Shown: positions 22,809 to 31,913, counted from the first letter of the stretch. The stretch is DNA of 64,000 nt from Saccharibacillus sp. JS10 (GCF_024436065.1 NZ_JANFNS010000002.1:682001-746000), one strand, 5' to 3'. Numbers and translations are program-made. The notes: generated by a model not told the origin, from the sequence alone.

Positions 22809-23819
22809 ATGAACATGGCAAACACAAAAGACTTAAAACAAGGAAGCAAAGGTAATTCTTTTTTTGCTAAAGCAGGTAGCGGATTTTGGTTGATCGTACT
22901 TGGAGCGGCATTATGGGGCGTTGACCCGCTGTTCCGCATTTTGTTGCTGGAATCGATGACGTCTTCGCAGATTGTACTGCTTGAACACGTGATTATCGGC
23001 TTGGTCGTCGCGCCAATTTTGTGGAAAAACCGTGGAGAATTGAAAGGTCTGGGATGGCGCCAAGTCGGCGCATTGTTGTTCTTATCTTGGGGTGGATCAG
23101 CGATCGCAACCTTGCTGTTCACGTTAGCTCTTCAACATGCAGGCGGCGCATTTAATACCGTATTGCTGCTGCAAAAACTTCAACCGTTATTTGCGATCGT
23201 GTTGGCGCATTTTATGTTAAAAGAATCGTTGCCTCGTCAGTTCGGCCCATTGCTGTTGGTCGCATTGGCAGGTACGTACTTGCTCACATTCGGATTTACG
23301 ATTCCTGTTGGACACGCCGGCGAATTTATGCAGCTCGGAAGTTTGCTCGCTTTGGGTGCAGCTGCACTTTGGGGCGGATCGACCGTTATGGGACGCTACA
23401 TGGTAGGCAAGCTCAAATACGAGACGGTAACATCGCTTCGTTTCATTCTGGCATTACCTTTGCTGCTTGCGATTACAGCGAGTGAAGGCGCGGCTTGGGC
23501 GCTTCCGGCAGGCGGAATCGCGTTGACATTGGTTGGCGTGAACTTGTTGCTTCAAGCGTTGCTTCCAGGTCTGCTCAGCCTTCTGGCATACTATAAAGGA
23601 CTGAAAACAACAAAAGCTTCTGTTGCAACACTTGCAGAACTGAGCTTCCCGATGGTTGGGGTATTGGTGAACTGGTTGTATGGCGGTGAAATCATTACTT
23701 CGGCACAAATTATCGGCTTTATTCTGATCTGGTCGGTACTGTTCATCATTTCCCGTCAACAAACCCAAGAGATTGGGCCTGGGAAAAAACGTGTTCAACA
23801 AGTCGCATACGAGTCGTAA
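22809..23819 (+). CDS. EamA/DMT-family transporter under FMN riboswitch control
   Basis: 336 aa with two EamA repeats and about ten hydrophobic helices (for example FWLIVLGAALWGVDPLFRILLL at the start of repeat 1 and LGSLLALGAAALWGGSTVMGRYMVG at the start of repeat 2). EamA proteins move metabolites across the membrane, and substrate cannot be read from sequence. The FMN riboswitch directly upstream strongly suggests riboflavin or a related flavin; RibN of proteobacteria is an EamA-type riboflavin importer. The ATG at 22809 follows GAGGAG by eight bases. The gene is alone between the riboswitch and a terminator. Confidence 0.88.
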   Translation: MNMANTKDLKQGSKGNSFFAKAGSGFWLIVLGAALWGVDPLFRILLLESMTSSQIVLLEHVIIGLVVAPILWKNRGELKGLGWRQVGALLFLSWGGSAIATLLFTLALQHAGGAFNTVLLLQKLQPLFAIVLAHFMLKESLPRQFGPLLLVALAGTYLLTFGFTIPVGHAGEFMQLGSLLALGAAALWGGSTVMGRYMVGKLKYETVTSLRFILALPLLLAITASEGAAWALPAGGIALTLVGVNLLLQALLPGLLSLLAYYKGLKTTKASVATLAELSFPMVGVLVNWLYGGEIITSAQIIGFILIWSVLFIISRQQTQEIGPGKKRVQQVAYES

Positions 23820-23856
23820 AAGATTTCTTTACCAGTAGAGCGATTGATTCATATTC

Positions 23857-23893
23857 AGACCTCTTTCCTAGATCATAGGGTAGAGGTCTTTTT
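23857..23893 (+). terminator. Intrinsic terminator after the EamA transporter gene
   Basis: AGACCTCTTTCCTA and TAGGGTAGAGGTCTTTTT arms. Confidence 0.8.
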
Positions 23894-23994
23894 CAATCTC
23901 AGACTCATCTTTAGTATGTTGTATACATTATGCTATCATGAACATATGAGTAGAGAATCCTAAAAATTAAAGAATAGAAACGGAGCGTAGAACG

Positions 23995-24837
23995 ATGCAC
24001 GAAGAAGTTTCTTTGCCGCCTAGACAGCCAGATCGAGCTTTCGTTCGGTTAATTTCAGATATTCAATATGCTTCTTTTGCAGATGGCAAAACACTGAGCA
24101 TGAACTTGCTGTTGCCTTCGACTCCGCAGCCTGCGCCGCTTATTTTGTGGATTGTAGGCGGATCGTGGCTGAGTTGCCATGCAACTCGAAACTTGCCGCA
24201 ACTGATCTCCTTTGCTGAACAAGGCTATGCGGTCGCGGCTATCGAATACCGTCTAGCACATGAAGGTCGTTTCCCTGCGCAGATTGAAGACGCCAAAAGC
24301 GCAATCCGTTTTTTGCGTGCACATGCGGATCAGTACAAAATCGATAGCGATCGAATCGGGGTGTGGGGACATTCTGCGGGCGGACAATTAGCGGCGCTGC
24401 TTGGCGTAACAGGTGGATCGCCCGAGTTCGAAACTGCCGACAATTTGCAACAATCGACAAAAGTTCAAGCCGTTGTGGATTTTAGCGGTCCGATCGATAT
24501 CGAATTGGATTTTCAAAGTGAATATCATATGCCGGTGATGGCGTTGATGCTAGGCGGTACGATTCGGATGAAGCCGGAACTTGCACGCAGTACGAATCCT
24601 ATTCAATATTTGGATGGACGTGAAGTTCCGCCATTTCTGATCATGCACGGAGATGCCGATACGGTCGTTCCATTGCGTCAAAGTCGTATTTTGCATGAAG
24701 CACTGACAGCCGCCGGAGCCTCTTCACAATTTGTCGTTTTAGAAGAAAGCGGTCATTCGACTACGGAACTGCTGACTCGAAGCGATGTGTTGGAGCAAGT
24801 TGGTCAATTTTTCGATACCCATCTTAAAAATAAATAA
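23995..24837 (+). CDS. Alpha/beta-hydrolase, esterase-lipase type
   Basis: 280 aa, cytoplasmic. Motifs are those of BD-FAE/carboxylesterase-like enzymes: oxyanion region LWIVGGSWLS (where HGGG is common, here VGGS), nucleophile elbow IGVWGHSAGGQLAA, acidic residue in MHGDADTVVPLRQS and catalytic His in EESGHSTT. The SxxD-type acyl substrate is unknown. A single gene, convergent with the phospholipase D-like gene across a shared terminator. The GGAGCGTAGAACG site precedes the ATG. Confidence 0.85.
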   Translation: MHEEVSLPPRQPDRAFVRLISDIQYASFADGKTLSMNLLLPSTPQPAPLILWIVGGSWLSCHATRNLPQLISFAEQGYAVAAIEYRLAHEGRFPAQIEDAKSAIRFLRAHADQYKIDSDRIGVWGHSAGGQLAALLGVTGGSPEFETADNLQQSTKVQAVVDFSGPIDIELDFQSEYHMPVMALMLGGTIRMKPELARSTNPIQYLDGREVPPFLIMHGDADTVVPLRQSRILHEALTAAGASSQFVVLEESGHSTTELLTRSDVLEQVGQFFDTHLKNK

Positions 24838-24844
24838 AAAGCAA

Positions 24845-24885
24845 AGACGCTCGCTTAAGAAATCCAGCGAGCGTCTTTTTGTGCA
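24845..24885. terminator. Bidirectional terminator
   Basis: AAAGACGCTCGCTTAAG ... CAGCGAGCGTCTTTTT between convergent genes. Confidence 0.88.
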
Positions 24886-24895
24886 ACAATCCAAG

Positions 24896-26458
24896 TTAGA
24901 ACGTCGTAAAGCCAAGTCGCATCTGAATCCGGTACACAATATCTTTGAGCCAAGTGCTTGCTTCCAGATGTTCATCCAGATCTAGCGTATACTCCGCACC
25001 GTCGTTGTTCCAAATTTTTTCGAAGTAAGCCCGAACGTTATTTGAAAGCTCGCTATCTTTCGGAGCGCTGACGAACAGTTCGTTTTCCAAATTATAATCT
25101 TTCATATTGCGTGGGGTGAAGTTCGTTGAACCGGCTAAAACACTACTTTCTCCTTGAGCACGGTCAATAAAGAGCATTTTCGTATGATATTGTTCTTTGG
25201 TCGTGTTGTACCAACGAATCTGAATACCATCCGGAGAATCATTATGAAGCTGAGCCGCTACAGGACGATTTGGAATCCCGATTTTGTCTCGTCCAAAAGC
25301 ATTTTCATTAGGATCAAGAACCAGACGGATTTCGGCTCCTCGATCTGACGCATCCATTAGAGATTGCAATACATCGTAATCCGCAAGATAAAACATCCCC
25401 ATCCAGACGGTATCTCCAGACGTTGCTTGATCAAGCTCTGCAATGACGTGCGTATGGACTTTGCCTTCTGTCAGATATTGAATCGCATACTGGGCGTTAT
25501 CGTCCTGCTCGGTATTCCCCGTATAAACGGGAAGCGTACCTCCACCGGAGAAGTCCAGAATCGCTTGCTCCGCTTTCAGCAAATCTCCGATAATCGGCCC
25601 GTTGACTTCAAGAGCGATATTCGAATGGTACGCACTCGCATCGTGAATATTACCGCTGGAGACAATCGCACTTTTTTCGGTGATAAAAGCTTTGCGATGA
25701 TTGGCTTTAACGTTTAACAATTTCAAATACGAACGTAGCGTAATATCCGGACCGTCGCTTGCCATCAAGTTCGGAATTTTGCCGTTACCCGACTGACCGA
25801 ACCATTGAATAAATGTGCGCCAAAAAGCAGAGTAGATCGGCGTCGAATCGCGTAATGGATCAGTATCGGTAATCACGACTTTAATTCCTGCTTTTTTCAG
25901 ACTTTCAAGTAAAGCATTAGAAGACGAACCATAGTTGGTATTGACTTCATCCGTAATAAAGGTAACATCCAGATCCGGCACCGCTTGTTTGCGATCAATT
26001 AGCGTTTTGGCAAGTTTGCCGCTGACTTTCGGATATTCTTGCCCTTCGTGCGTGTAGTCATTGAATAAAAAGACATCGATTACGATAAATTGCTCGGCTT
26101 CGTTAATCATTTCAATCGTCCGATCAAAAATCTGCCGTTCCTGAGTGAACTTTTCGCCGGTAGTCGGTGAAGTGAGGTCGTACAAAAAATCCACATTATC
26201 CGTGCGATAAACAGGGCTTTCGTAAGAAACCCCTTCCGGCAGCGGCTTGTTCATCTGATAGATCAAAACGGCAAGCAGCCATATAATCACCACAATAACA
26301 ATTCGAAGTATCCATTTTTTTCGGGAACTCCGAGTTTTGTAAGGTTTATTTTTGCGTCCTTTAGAAGACTTAGTGCTATACCCTTGCTTATCCGACGCGC
26401 GCATGATTGCGCTACTGCGATGCGTCGTCCATGATTCGTCGCGGTCCATCCATTTCAT
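24896..26458 (-). CDS. Membrane-anchored phospholipase D-like protein
   Basis: 520 aa. A basic N-terminus (about 1-48), one membrane segment (about 49-67, WILRIVIVVIIWLLAVLIY) and an outer domain with two PLD repeats. The first HKD motif is HRKAFITE, with Glu where Asp is usual; the second is a standard HTKMLFID followed by GSTNFTPRN. Family members are cardiolipin synthases or phospholipases; substrate here is not evident. An ATG at 26449 is better spaced from AAAGGA than the first ATG at 26458, so the protein may be three residues shorter. Divergent from the PAS kinase gene. Confidence 0.84.
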   Translation of the reverse strand: MKWMDRDESWTTHRSSAIMRASDKQGYSTKSSKGRKNKPYKTRSSRKKWILRIVIVVIIWLLAVLIYQMNKPLPEGVSYESPVYRTDNVDFLYDLTSPTTGEKFTQERQIFDRTIEMINEAEQFIVIDVFLFNDYTHEGQEYPKVSGKLAKTLIDRKQAVPDLDVTFITDEVNTNYGSSSNALLESLKKAGIKVVITDTDPLRDSTPIYSAFWRTFIQWFGQSGNGKIPNLMASDGPDITLRSYLKLLNVKANHRKAFITEKSAIVSSGNIHDASAYHSNIALEVNGPIIGDLLKAEQAILDFSGGGTLPVYTGNTEQDDNAQYAIQYLTEGKVHTHVIAELDQATSGDTVWMGMFYLADYDVLQSLMDASDRGAEIRLVLDPNENAFGRDKIGIPNRPVAAQLHNDSPDGIQIRWYNTTKEQYHTKMLFIDRAQGESSVLAGSTNFTPRNMKDYNLENELFVSAPKDSELSNNVRAYFEKIWNNDGAEYTLDLDEHLEASTWLKDIVYRIQMRLGFTTF

Positions 26459-26649
26459 CCTTTCCTATATCCGGATTGCTTTGTCAGTGACTTTACTCTC
26501 TATATAACAACAAGCAAGCATAACTGACGCAATGAAGGGGAAGAATCATGGAAAGATACTTTTACAAGTAGATTGACTCTGTTTTTCAGTTCAAATTTAA
26601 GCTAAAATAGAATCAAAAAGACAGGGTGTACCAACGAAGGGAGTCCGCT

Positions 26650-28560
26650 TTGAACAATTCCTTTGGCTTATTTAAACAAGCTTTTGCGGAGTCGGATATG
26701 TATCGTTCCATCTTTGAACATCATCCAGATGCAATCTATGTGATGAACAAAGAAGGTCATTTAATTTATGCAAATCCAGCCACTGAAGTCATTACCGGAT
26801 ATACATTTGAAGAATTACAGACATTGAAACTTCGAGATTTGTCTGCGAATCGTGAAGAAGGTCGAGTTTCATCGTTTGTCCATGCAATGAATACGGAGAA
26901 CAAACTCACGTTTAAACTTGAAATTGTTAGCCGAGCAGGCAAACAAATCATTCTTTCCATTACACATGTAGCGATCGAGCAAAATGGTGAACGCTTAGGT
27001 TTTTATGCCATTGCAACAGATATTACAGAGCAAGAGCAGCAAAGCCGCAAATGGCGAGAGCATGAAAAATTATACCGTTCGTTATTTGATTATAATCCGG
27101 CAGGTATTTTATCTTTCGATACAAAAGGACATTGTTTGTCGGTCAATCCTCAAATGGAAGCCATGACTGGTTATTCCGAATCCGAAGTTTCTGCGCAACC
27201 GTATTCCGACTTTTTCACTCCAGAATCGTCTTTACTTCTTGAACAGCGTTTCGAGTATGCGTTAAGTGGACATTCCGGCAATTTTGAAGCTCAGATTTTG
27301 GCTCAGGATGGCTTGCCGATTGATGTGAATATGACGAGTTTGCCTATTATCGTGGACGGGCAAGTGCTGGGCGTCTATATGATTGCTTTAGATATTACCG
27401 ATTGGAAAAAGCAAATGCAGCGCAGTCGAGAGCAGACGGATCAATATACCTCTATTTTGAATGCAGTATCCGAAGGTATTTTTGAGATCAATCGAGAAGG
27501 TCGCTCCGTATTTATCAACCAAGCGGGAGCGCGTATGCTAGGCTACGAGATCGAAGAATTCCGCAATGTCTATAATCATGACTTGATTCATCATAGTCAT
27601 TCTGACGGCAGTGTGTATCCGATCGAAGAATGTCCGATTCATCTTTCGATACGAGAAGGCGTCGCTAAGGAAGTAACAGGCGAAGTATTCTGGAGAAAAG
27701 ACGGAACAAGCTTTTTGGTTCAATATCGGGTGAATCCTTTGTTTGAAGAAGGAGAACCGGCAGGTGCGGTCGTTGTATTCAAAGATATTACAAGCGAAGA
27801 AGAAATCATTCGACAAAAAAACGAAGCGCAACGAGCGTTGAGTGCTAAAACACGGTTTTTGAGCTTAATGAGTCACGAAATCCGAACGCCGCTTGGCGGC
27901 GTATTAGGTATGGCAGAGCTGATGCAAAGCACAGAGATGACGCCGGATCAACGAGATTATATGGAAGTGCTTCTTCTGAGTGCGCGTGGTCTACAATCGA
28001 TTGTGGATCGGATCTTGGATTTTAATGCGGCAGAGAGCGGCGTTTTGCATTTTGAGAAGAAAGAATTTGCTGTGCAAAGACTAATCGAAGAAGAAGTCGG
28101 TGCTTTTTATACTCAAGCGCAAGCTGCCGAAGTAAACTTGTCATTAAAAATTGCAGAAAACTTCCCTTCAAAATTAATCGGCGATCCAGGGAAACTACGG
28201 CAGATTTTGGTCGCTTTGGTCGGTAATGCGATTAAGTTCACACCGAAAGGCGAAATTGAAGTCATCGCAGAATATATGATCCGTCCTCTTCAAGACCTTG
28301 AAGGATTGACGCATTACGTATTGAAAGTAGAAATCCGAGATACGGGAATTGGTATTCCAATAGATAAAATCGGGCTGTTGTTCCAACCGTTTTCTCAAAT
28401 TCAAACTCTAACTTTAGACCGAAGATATGAAGGAACAGGATTAGGGCTTGCGATTTGTAAACGGTGGATTGAGCGGATGGGCGGAGCGATCTGGGCAGAA
28501 AGCGAAGAAGGCGTTGGCTCGGTCTTCTCGTTCACATTACCGATGCTAGGCAAAAGATGA
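26650..28560 (+). CDS. Soluble PAS-domain sensor histidine kinase
   Basis: 636 aa without membrane segments. Three PAS domains lie at about 15-130, 135-255 and 258-390 (YVMNKEGHLIYANPATEVITGY, LSFDTKGHCLSVNPQMEAMTGY, FEINREGRSVFINQAGARMLGY), the third with a PAC tail. The kinase core has His409 in FLSLMSHEIRTPLGGVLGMAELM and HATPase motifs GNAIKFT, DTGIGIPIDKIGLLFQPFSQ and GTGLGLAICKRWIERMGG. No receiver domain is fused and no regulator gene is adjacent, so the partner is unknown. I chose TTG 26650, six bases after AAGGGAG; an upstream in-frame GTG at 26626 has no ribosome site. Confidence 0.88.
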   Translation: MNNSFGLFKQAFAESDMYRSIFEHHPDAIYVMNKEGHLIYANPATEVITGYTFEELQTLKLRDLSANREEGRVSSFVHAMNTENKLTFKLEIVSRAGKQIILSITHVAIEQNGERLGFYAIATDITEQEQQSRKWREHEKLYRSLFDYNPAGILSFDTKGHCLSVNPQMEAMTGYSESEVSAQPYSDFFTPESSLLLEQRFEYALSGHSGNFEAQILAQDGLPIDVNMTSLPIIVDGQVLGVYMIALDITDWKKQMQRSREQTDQYTSILNAVSEGIFEINREGRSVFINQAGARMLGYEIEEFRNVYNHDLIHHSHSDGSVYPIEECPIHLSIREGVAKEVTGEVFWRKDGTSFLVQYRVNPLFEEGEPAGAVVVFKDITSEEEIIRQKNEAQRALSAKTRFLSLMSHEIRTPLGGVLGMAELMQSTEMTPDQRDYMEVLLLSARGLQSIVDRILDFNAAESGVLHFEKKEFAVQRLIEEEVGAFYTQAQAAEVNLSLKIAENFPSKLIGDPGKLRQILVALVGNAIKFTPKGEIEVIAEYMIRPLQDLEGLTHYVLKVEIRDTGIGIPIDKIGLLFQPFSQIQTLTLDRRYEGTGLGLAICKRWIERMGGAIWAESEEGVGSVFSFTLPMLGKR

Positions 28561-28587
28561 TTAACAAATAGAGACTTAGATAGATAG

Positions 28588-28637
28588 CAAAGACCGCCTA
28601 TTTTCTTGTGTTTAAGAAAAATAAGCGGTCTTTTTTG
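28588..28637. terminator. Bidirectional terminator
   Basis: AAAGACCGCCTATTTTCTT ... AAGAAAAATAAGCGGTCTTTTTT between convergent kinase and degV genes. Confidence 0.88.
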
Positions 28638-28672
28638 AATGTGTTAATAAGAGAATGTGCGTAAAGCAATTC

Positions 28673-29527
28673 TTACACTAGACTTTTTTTCGCATACATC
28701 AGACCGATCGTGCCAGGTCCGCAATGTGTGGAGATGACGCAACCTGCCGAAGCCATCAGTACTTCGGTTGCATTCGTTTCTCGAAGAATCGTTTCGCGCA
28801 TTTGCTGGGCGTCTTCTTCCGCAGCTGCATTTACAACTACAATCGGTCCGTCAATGCGGTCTTTGTTCGCAAGCAAATTTTGGATCATTTTATCAATCGC
28901 TTTTTCACGTTTACCGCGAACCTTATAAGCAGGAGTCATTTTACCGTCAATGACTTTAATAATGGGGCGAATACTAAGTAGACTACCGATTAGATTTTGC
29001 ATACCCGAGCAGCGACCGCCTTTATGCAAGTATTCCAGGGTATCAATCGCAAATTCAGTTTCGACTTCTGGACGCATCTTTTCAAGCTTTTGCATAATGC
29101 TGCTTACGTCCATTCCGTTTTCAGCATCGCGAGCAGCTTGAAGCACTTGCACGCCGATCGCCGTTGATAAATTTAACGAATCGAATACGGTAACGGCGCC
29201 GGGTTCAAAATCTTCACCAGCAATTCGCGCATTTTGATACGTAGAAGACAATTCGGAAGAAAGACTAATATACAAAATGCGTTCGCCTTTTTCGATAAAT
29301 GGTGCAAAAGCTTGACTGAAATCGGCAGGCGAAGGCGCAGCGGATTTAGGAAGTTTGCCTTGCTTGGATACTTTCTCAAATAATTGCGAAGGAGTCAGAT
29401 CAACTCCATCCCGATACGTTTGATCTTCAAATACCACGTATAGGGGAACGATGCCAATGCCGTATCGTTGAATAAGCTCGGCAGGTAGATCGCTTGTACT
29501 GTCAGAAAAAATTCGAATAGTAGACAT
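28673..29527 (-). CDS. DegV-family fatty-acid-binding protein
   Basis: 284 aa. DegV/FakB proteins bind a fatty acid and present it to FakA kinase for phospholipid synthesis. Seen here: the N-terminal IRIFSDSTSDLPAELIQRYGI, VVFEDQTYRDG, KSAAPSPADF, ISLSSELSSTYQNA, DSLNLSTAIG, EYLHKGGRCSG and the C-terminal THCGPGTIGLMYAKK. I chose the ATG at 29527, preceded by AAGGAG; an open frame extends 25 codons further upstream without a ribosome site. No fakA is adjacent. Confidence 0.9.
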   Translation of the reverse strand: MSTIRIFSDSTSDLPAELIQRYGIGIVPLYVVFEDQTYRDGVDLTPSQLFEKVSKQGKLPKSAAPSPADFSQAFAPFIEKGERILYISLSSELSSTYQNARIAGEDFEPGAVTVFDSLNLSTAIGVQVLQAARDAENGMDVSSIMQKLEKMRPEVETEFAIDTLEYLHKGGRCSGMQNLIGSLLSIRPIIKVIDGKMTPAYKVRGKREKAIDKMIQNLLANKDRIDGPIVVVNAAAEEDAQQMRETILRETNATEVLMASAGCVISTHCGPGTIGLMYAKKSLV

Positions 29528-29651
29528 ATTCATCTCCTTATCAACGCTTGCAACTCGAAATAAAGCGGGTCGCGTCTGCGTAATTGTTAGGGGCGTAAAC
29601 ATCTTGCGCAGCTAACAGTATATCATGATCTGAAGCAAATCGGCAGACAAA

Positions 29652-29683
29652 AGGTCGACGCTCTCAAAGCGCCGACCTGATTT
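29652..29683 (-). terminator. Intrinsic terminator after the DUF4190-like gene
   Basis: On the minus strand AGGTCGGCGCTTTGAGAG-CGTCGACCTTTTG; a stem with a short T run. Confidence 0.65.
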
Positions 29684-29691
29684 GAAAAATT

Positions 29692-30282
29692 TTATAGACC
29701 CGCAGCACCTTGTACGGTAGCGATCACGATAAAGCCGCCGCCGCCGAGCAAGCACAATCCGTTGATCACGGTTCCGATGATTGCGAAAACGCGTTTACGC
29801 GTTTTGGACACAATCCCGATGATCCCGAGAATGGTTCCGACAAAATTCAGTAATACTGCGCCGAGGATACTTGCGATTACAACGATCAAGCTTACGCCTA
29901 ACGCGGTGAGTTGATCTTGCGGAATTGTATTCGGGTCCAAATTAATCGCACCGCCAGCGTCCGCTATTTGAACAACAGCGCCAAACACCGATATGAAAAA
30001 CACAACGTACAGCACAATGCTGAGTAGACCCAGAACAAACGAAGCAATGCCTACACCAGAATGTTTGAGAGGCACATCCGAGCGGTTACCTCCAGAGAAA
30101 TCGTCATACGTGCTAAACGGTGGATTCGTGCGGTCATCATACCCTCGATTATCCATTTCGTTGCGATAAGGATCGTTCGATTGATTGTTCCATTCGGTGT
30201 CGTTACGAGAAGATTCTTTGCTTAGGTCGGGACCGTTTCGGCGGTCGTCTTTGTTGTCTGATGGGGGAAAACGATTATCCAT
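29692..30282 (-). CDS. DUF4190-like membrane protein
   Basis: 196 aa. The first 75 residues are highly polar (Asp, Asn, Arg-rich) and probably disordered. Three hydrophobic segments follow at about 78-108, 130-158 and 163-192, with the pattern SGVGIASFVLGLLSIVLYVV and GTILGIIGIVSKTRKRVFAIIGTVING that is common in DUF4190 proteins. Function is unknown. AAAGGAGAGTTT precedes the ATG. Divergent from the DUF423 gene. Confidence 0.7.
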   Translation of the reverse strand: MDNRFPPSDNKDDRRNGPDLSKESSRNDTEWNNQSNDPYRNEMDNRGYDDRTNPPFSTYDDFSGGNRSDVPLKHSGVGIASFVLGLLSIVLYVVFFISVFGAVVQIADAGGAINLDPNTIPQDQLTALGVSLIVVIASILGAVLLNFVGTILGIIGIVSKTRKRVFAIIGTVINGLCLLGGGGFIVIATVQGAAGL

Positions 30283-30569
30283 ATGTAAACTCTCCTTTGT
30301 TGGGCAATTTGTACTTCCTTGAATTGCCGACTATCTCGCCTAATACGTAAATACAACGGTTGAGGTTTCACTGAAACAGTATAAAACCTTTCTTTTTTAA
30401 TGTACACCCGAATAAAGGGATCGGATAAAGATGAACAGCTTGTGAACAATCTCGAAAGCTTTGGCTTTTTGTGGTTTTCGTAGAAAGAAGCTTCTATAAT
30501 AAAAGTCGATTTAGATCCTATTGAATCGCAAACAAATTCTGAATTTAGTAAAAGGAAAGAGGGATCGCG

Positions 30570-30956
30570 GTGCATCGAAAGATAGCAGTTGTAGCTTGCC
30601 TGTTAGCGATGATTGGCGTGGCTTTAGGAGCGTTCGGCAGTCATATTCTCGGCGCAAGGCTTGGAGAAGATGCGTTAAAAACTTTTCAGACAGGTATTCA
30701 ATATCACTTTATCCATGCGCTTGCGATGTTAATTGCAGCGGTCGGAATCGGCGTTTGGGGAGCTTCTCGTCGTCTGATCTGGGCAGCTTGGTTGTTTTTT
30801 GCCGGGATTATTATGTTCTCAGGAAGTTTGTACTTGCTTAGCACAACAGGGCTTAAAATTTTCGGTCCAATTACACCGCTGGGTGGGTTAGCTTTTATTG
30901 CAGGATGGATATTGCTTGCCTTATCATTCGGTCGGCAAACAAGTGTCAACCGCTAA
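30570..30956 (+). CDS. DUF423 membrane protein (YwdK-like)
   Basis: 128 aa with four hydrophobic helices. The start (IAVVACLLAMIGVALGAFGSHIL), FQTGIQYHFIHALAML and SLYLLSTTGLKIFGPITPLGGLAFIAGW are the hallmark segments of DUF423, a small inner-membrane family of unknown role. The GTG start at 30570 follows AAAGAGGG. The gene ends at a shared bidirectional terminator. Confidence 0.9.
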   Translation: MHRKIAVVACLLAMIGVALGAFGSHILGARLGEDALKTFQTGIQYHFIHALAMLIAAVGIGVWGASRRLIWAAWLFFAGIIMFSGSLYLLSTTGLKIFGPITPLGGLAFIAGWILLALSFGRQTSVNR

Positions 30957-30994
30957 AGCTTCTTTCTACGCATGGTTTTTGAAAAGCAGTAAAC

Positions 30995-31035
30995 AAAAAA
31001 GACCGATTGAACATGAATTGTTCGGTCGGTCTTTT
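30995..31035. terminator. Bidirectional terminator
   Basis: AAAAAAGACCGATTGAAC and GTTCGGTCGGTCTTTT between convergent genes. Confidence 0.8.
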
Positions 31036-31075
31036 GCATGATAAGATATATTGCGATAGTCTACAGAACCGGAAG

Positions 31076-31600
31076 TTACTGACCGGTCAATTCGTCAATT
31101 TCGTTCAGCGAAAAACTATAAACTTGCTTTTCATCGACATGATAGACGCTCAACATTTGAGCATTTTCGTCGAAATTTAGAATCCGACAAGGAATACTCA
31201 GACGATTGCCGCCCGGTTTATTTACAATTAATCGAACCAAACGATTTTTGGCGATGCTTTCGCGAATATCGTCAGGCGTCAAATACGAGGCAGGTTGCGG
31301 AGGTTTAGCTTCTACTTTAGGTGCACTCTCGGCAGCCGCAGCACTTTTAATTTGTAATCCTTTTGCCGAGGAAAGACCCGCTTTAGATTTCTCAACGTAA
31401 TTCGTTTTGAGATTGGACAACGAATCTTCGATGATTTTGCCGAGTTCGATACCCGAATTCACACGAAGATCGACGACCTTGTCCGAGGCGTTCAGCATAG
31501 CCAGAAGGGACTGTAGAGCTTGGGCGTTTGTCGAACCGTCTATTAGAATATCAACATTGAATAAAAATCCAGAACGTTCTTGCGTTGTCTTAGTGTTCAT
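31076..31600 (-). CDS. Unrecognised 174-aa protein
   Basis: No family recognised. Residues 1-70 look globular (FLFNVDILIDGSTNAQALQSLLAML, then VVDLRVNSGIELGKIIEDSL). A central Ala/Pro/Lys-rich linker (about 75-108) leads to a C-terminal part (about 109-174) predicted to be beta-rich, with RLVRLIVNKPGGNRLSIPCRI and QMLSVYHVDEKQVYSFSLNEIDEL, which could be a small Sm-like or WYL-like barrel (speculation). It stands alone, and a perfect 7-bp inverted repeat (31636-31659) sits just upstream of its start. Confidence 0.68.
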   Translation of the reverse strand: MNTKTTQERSGFLFNVDILIDGSTNAQALQSLLAMLNASDKVVDLRVNSGIELGKIIEDSLSNLKTNYVEKSKAGLSSAKGLQIKSAAAAESAPKVEAKPPQPASYLTPDDIRESIAKNRLVRLIVNKPGGNRLSIPCRILNFDENAQMLSVYHVDEKQVYSFSLNEIDELTGQ

Positions 31601-31635
31601 AATTCCCCCGGTCTTTATTATAGAAAATTAAATTT

Positions 31636-31659
31636 CAGATTATTAAAAAGTGTAATCTG
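31636..31659. promoter_or_regulatory. Inverted repeat before the 174-aa orphan gene
   Basis: CAGATTA-N10-TAATCTG, perfect in both arms, 36-59 bases upstream of the minus-strand ATG at 31600. A candidate operator for that gene, or for dps on the other strand. Confidence 0.4.
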
Positions 31660-31792
31660 TAATTCATTCATAATAGCATGACTTTTTTCATAATCCTAGT
31701 CCTAGAGACTCTAGAACCCCATAAAAAATATCCAGTTTACTGGAATGAAGGGAATAAACGTTCCGCAGATCTTTTTATAGATTCTTTTGTTT

Positions 31793-31818
31793 GTTTCGAC
31801 CGATTTTTGTACGGGTAA
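31793..31818 (+). promoter_or_regulatory. Sigma-B-like promoter before dps
   Basis: GTTTCG-N14-GGGTAA fits the sigma-B pattern GTTTAA-N12-14-GGGTAT at 9 of 12 positions and lies about 95 bases upstream of the dps ATG. B. subtilis dps is sigma-B dependent. Whether this organism has sigma-B is unknown. Confidence 0.4.
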
Positions 31819-31913
31819 AAGGTAACTAGAAACGGCGAAACGAAATTGGATTGCCGTACAGGAATGACTTTTTTAATTCTCAATTAAAACTTACACGAAA
31901 GCAGGGATTACTC

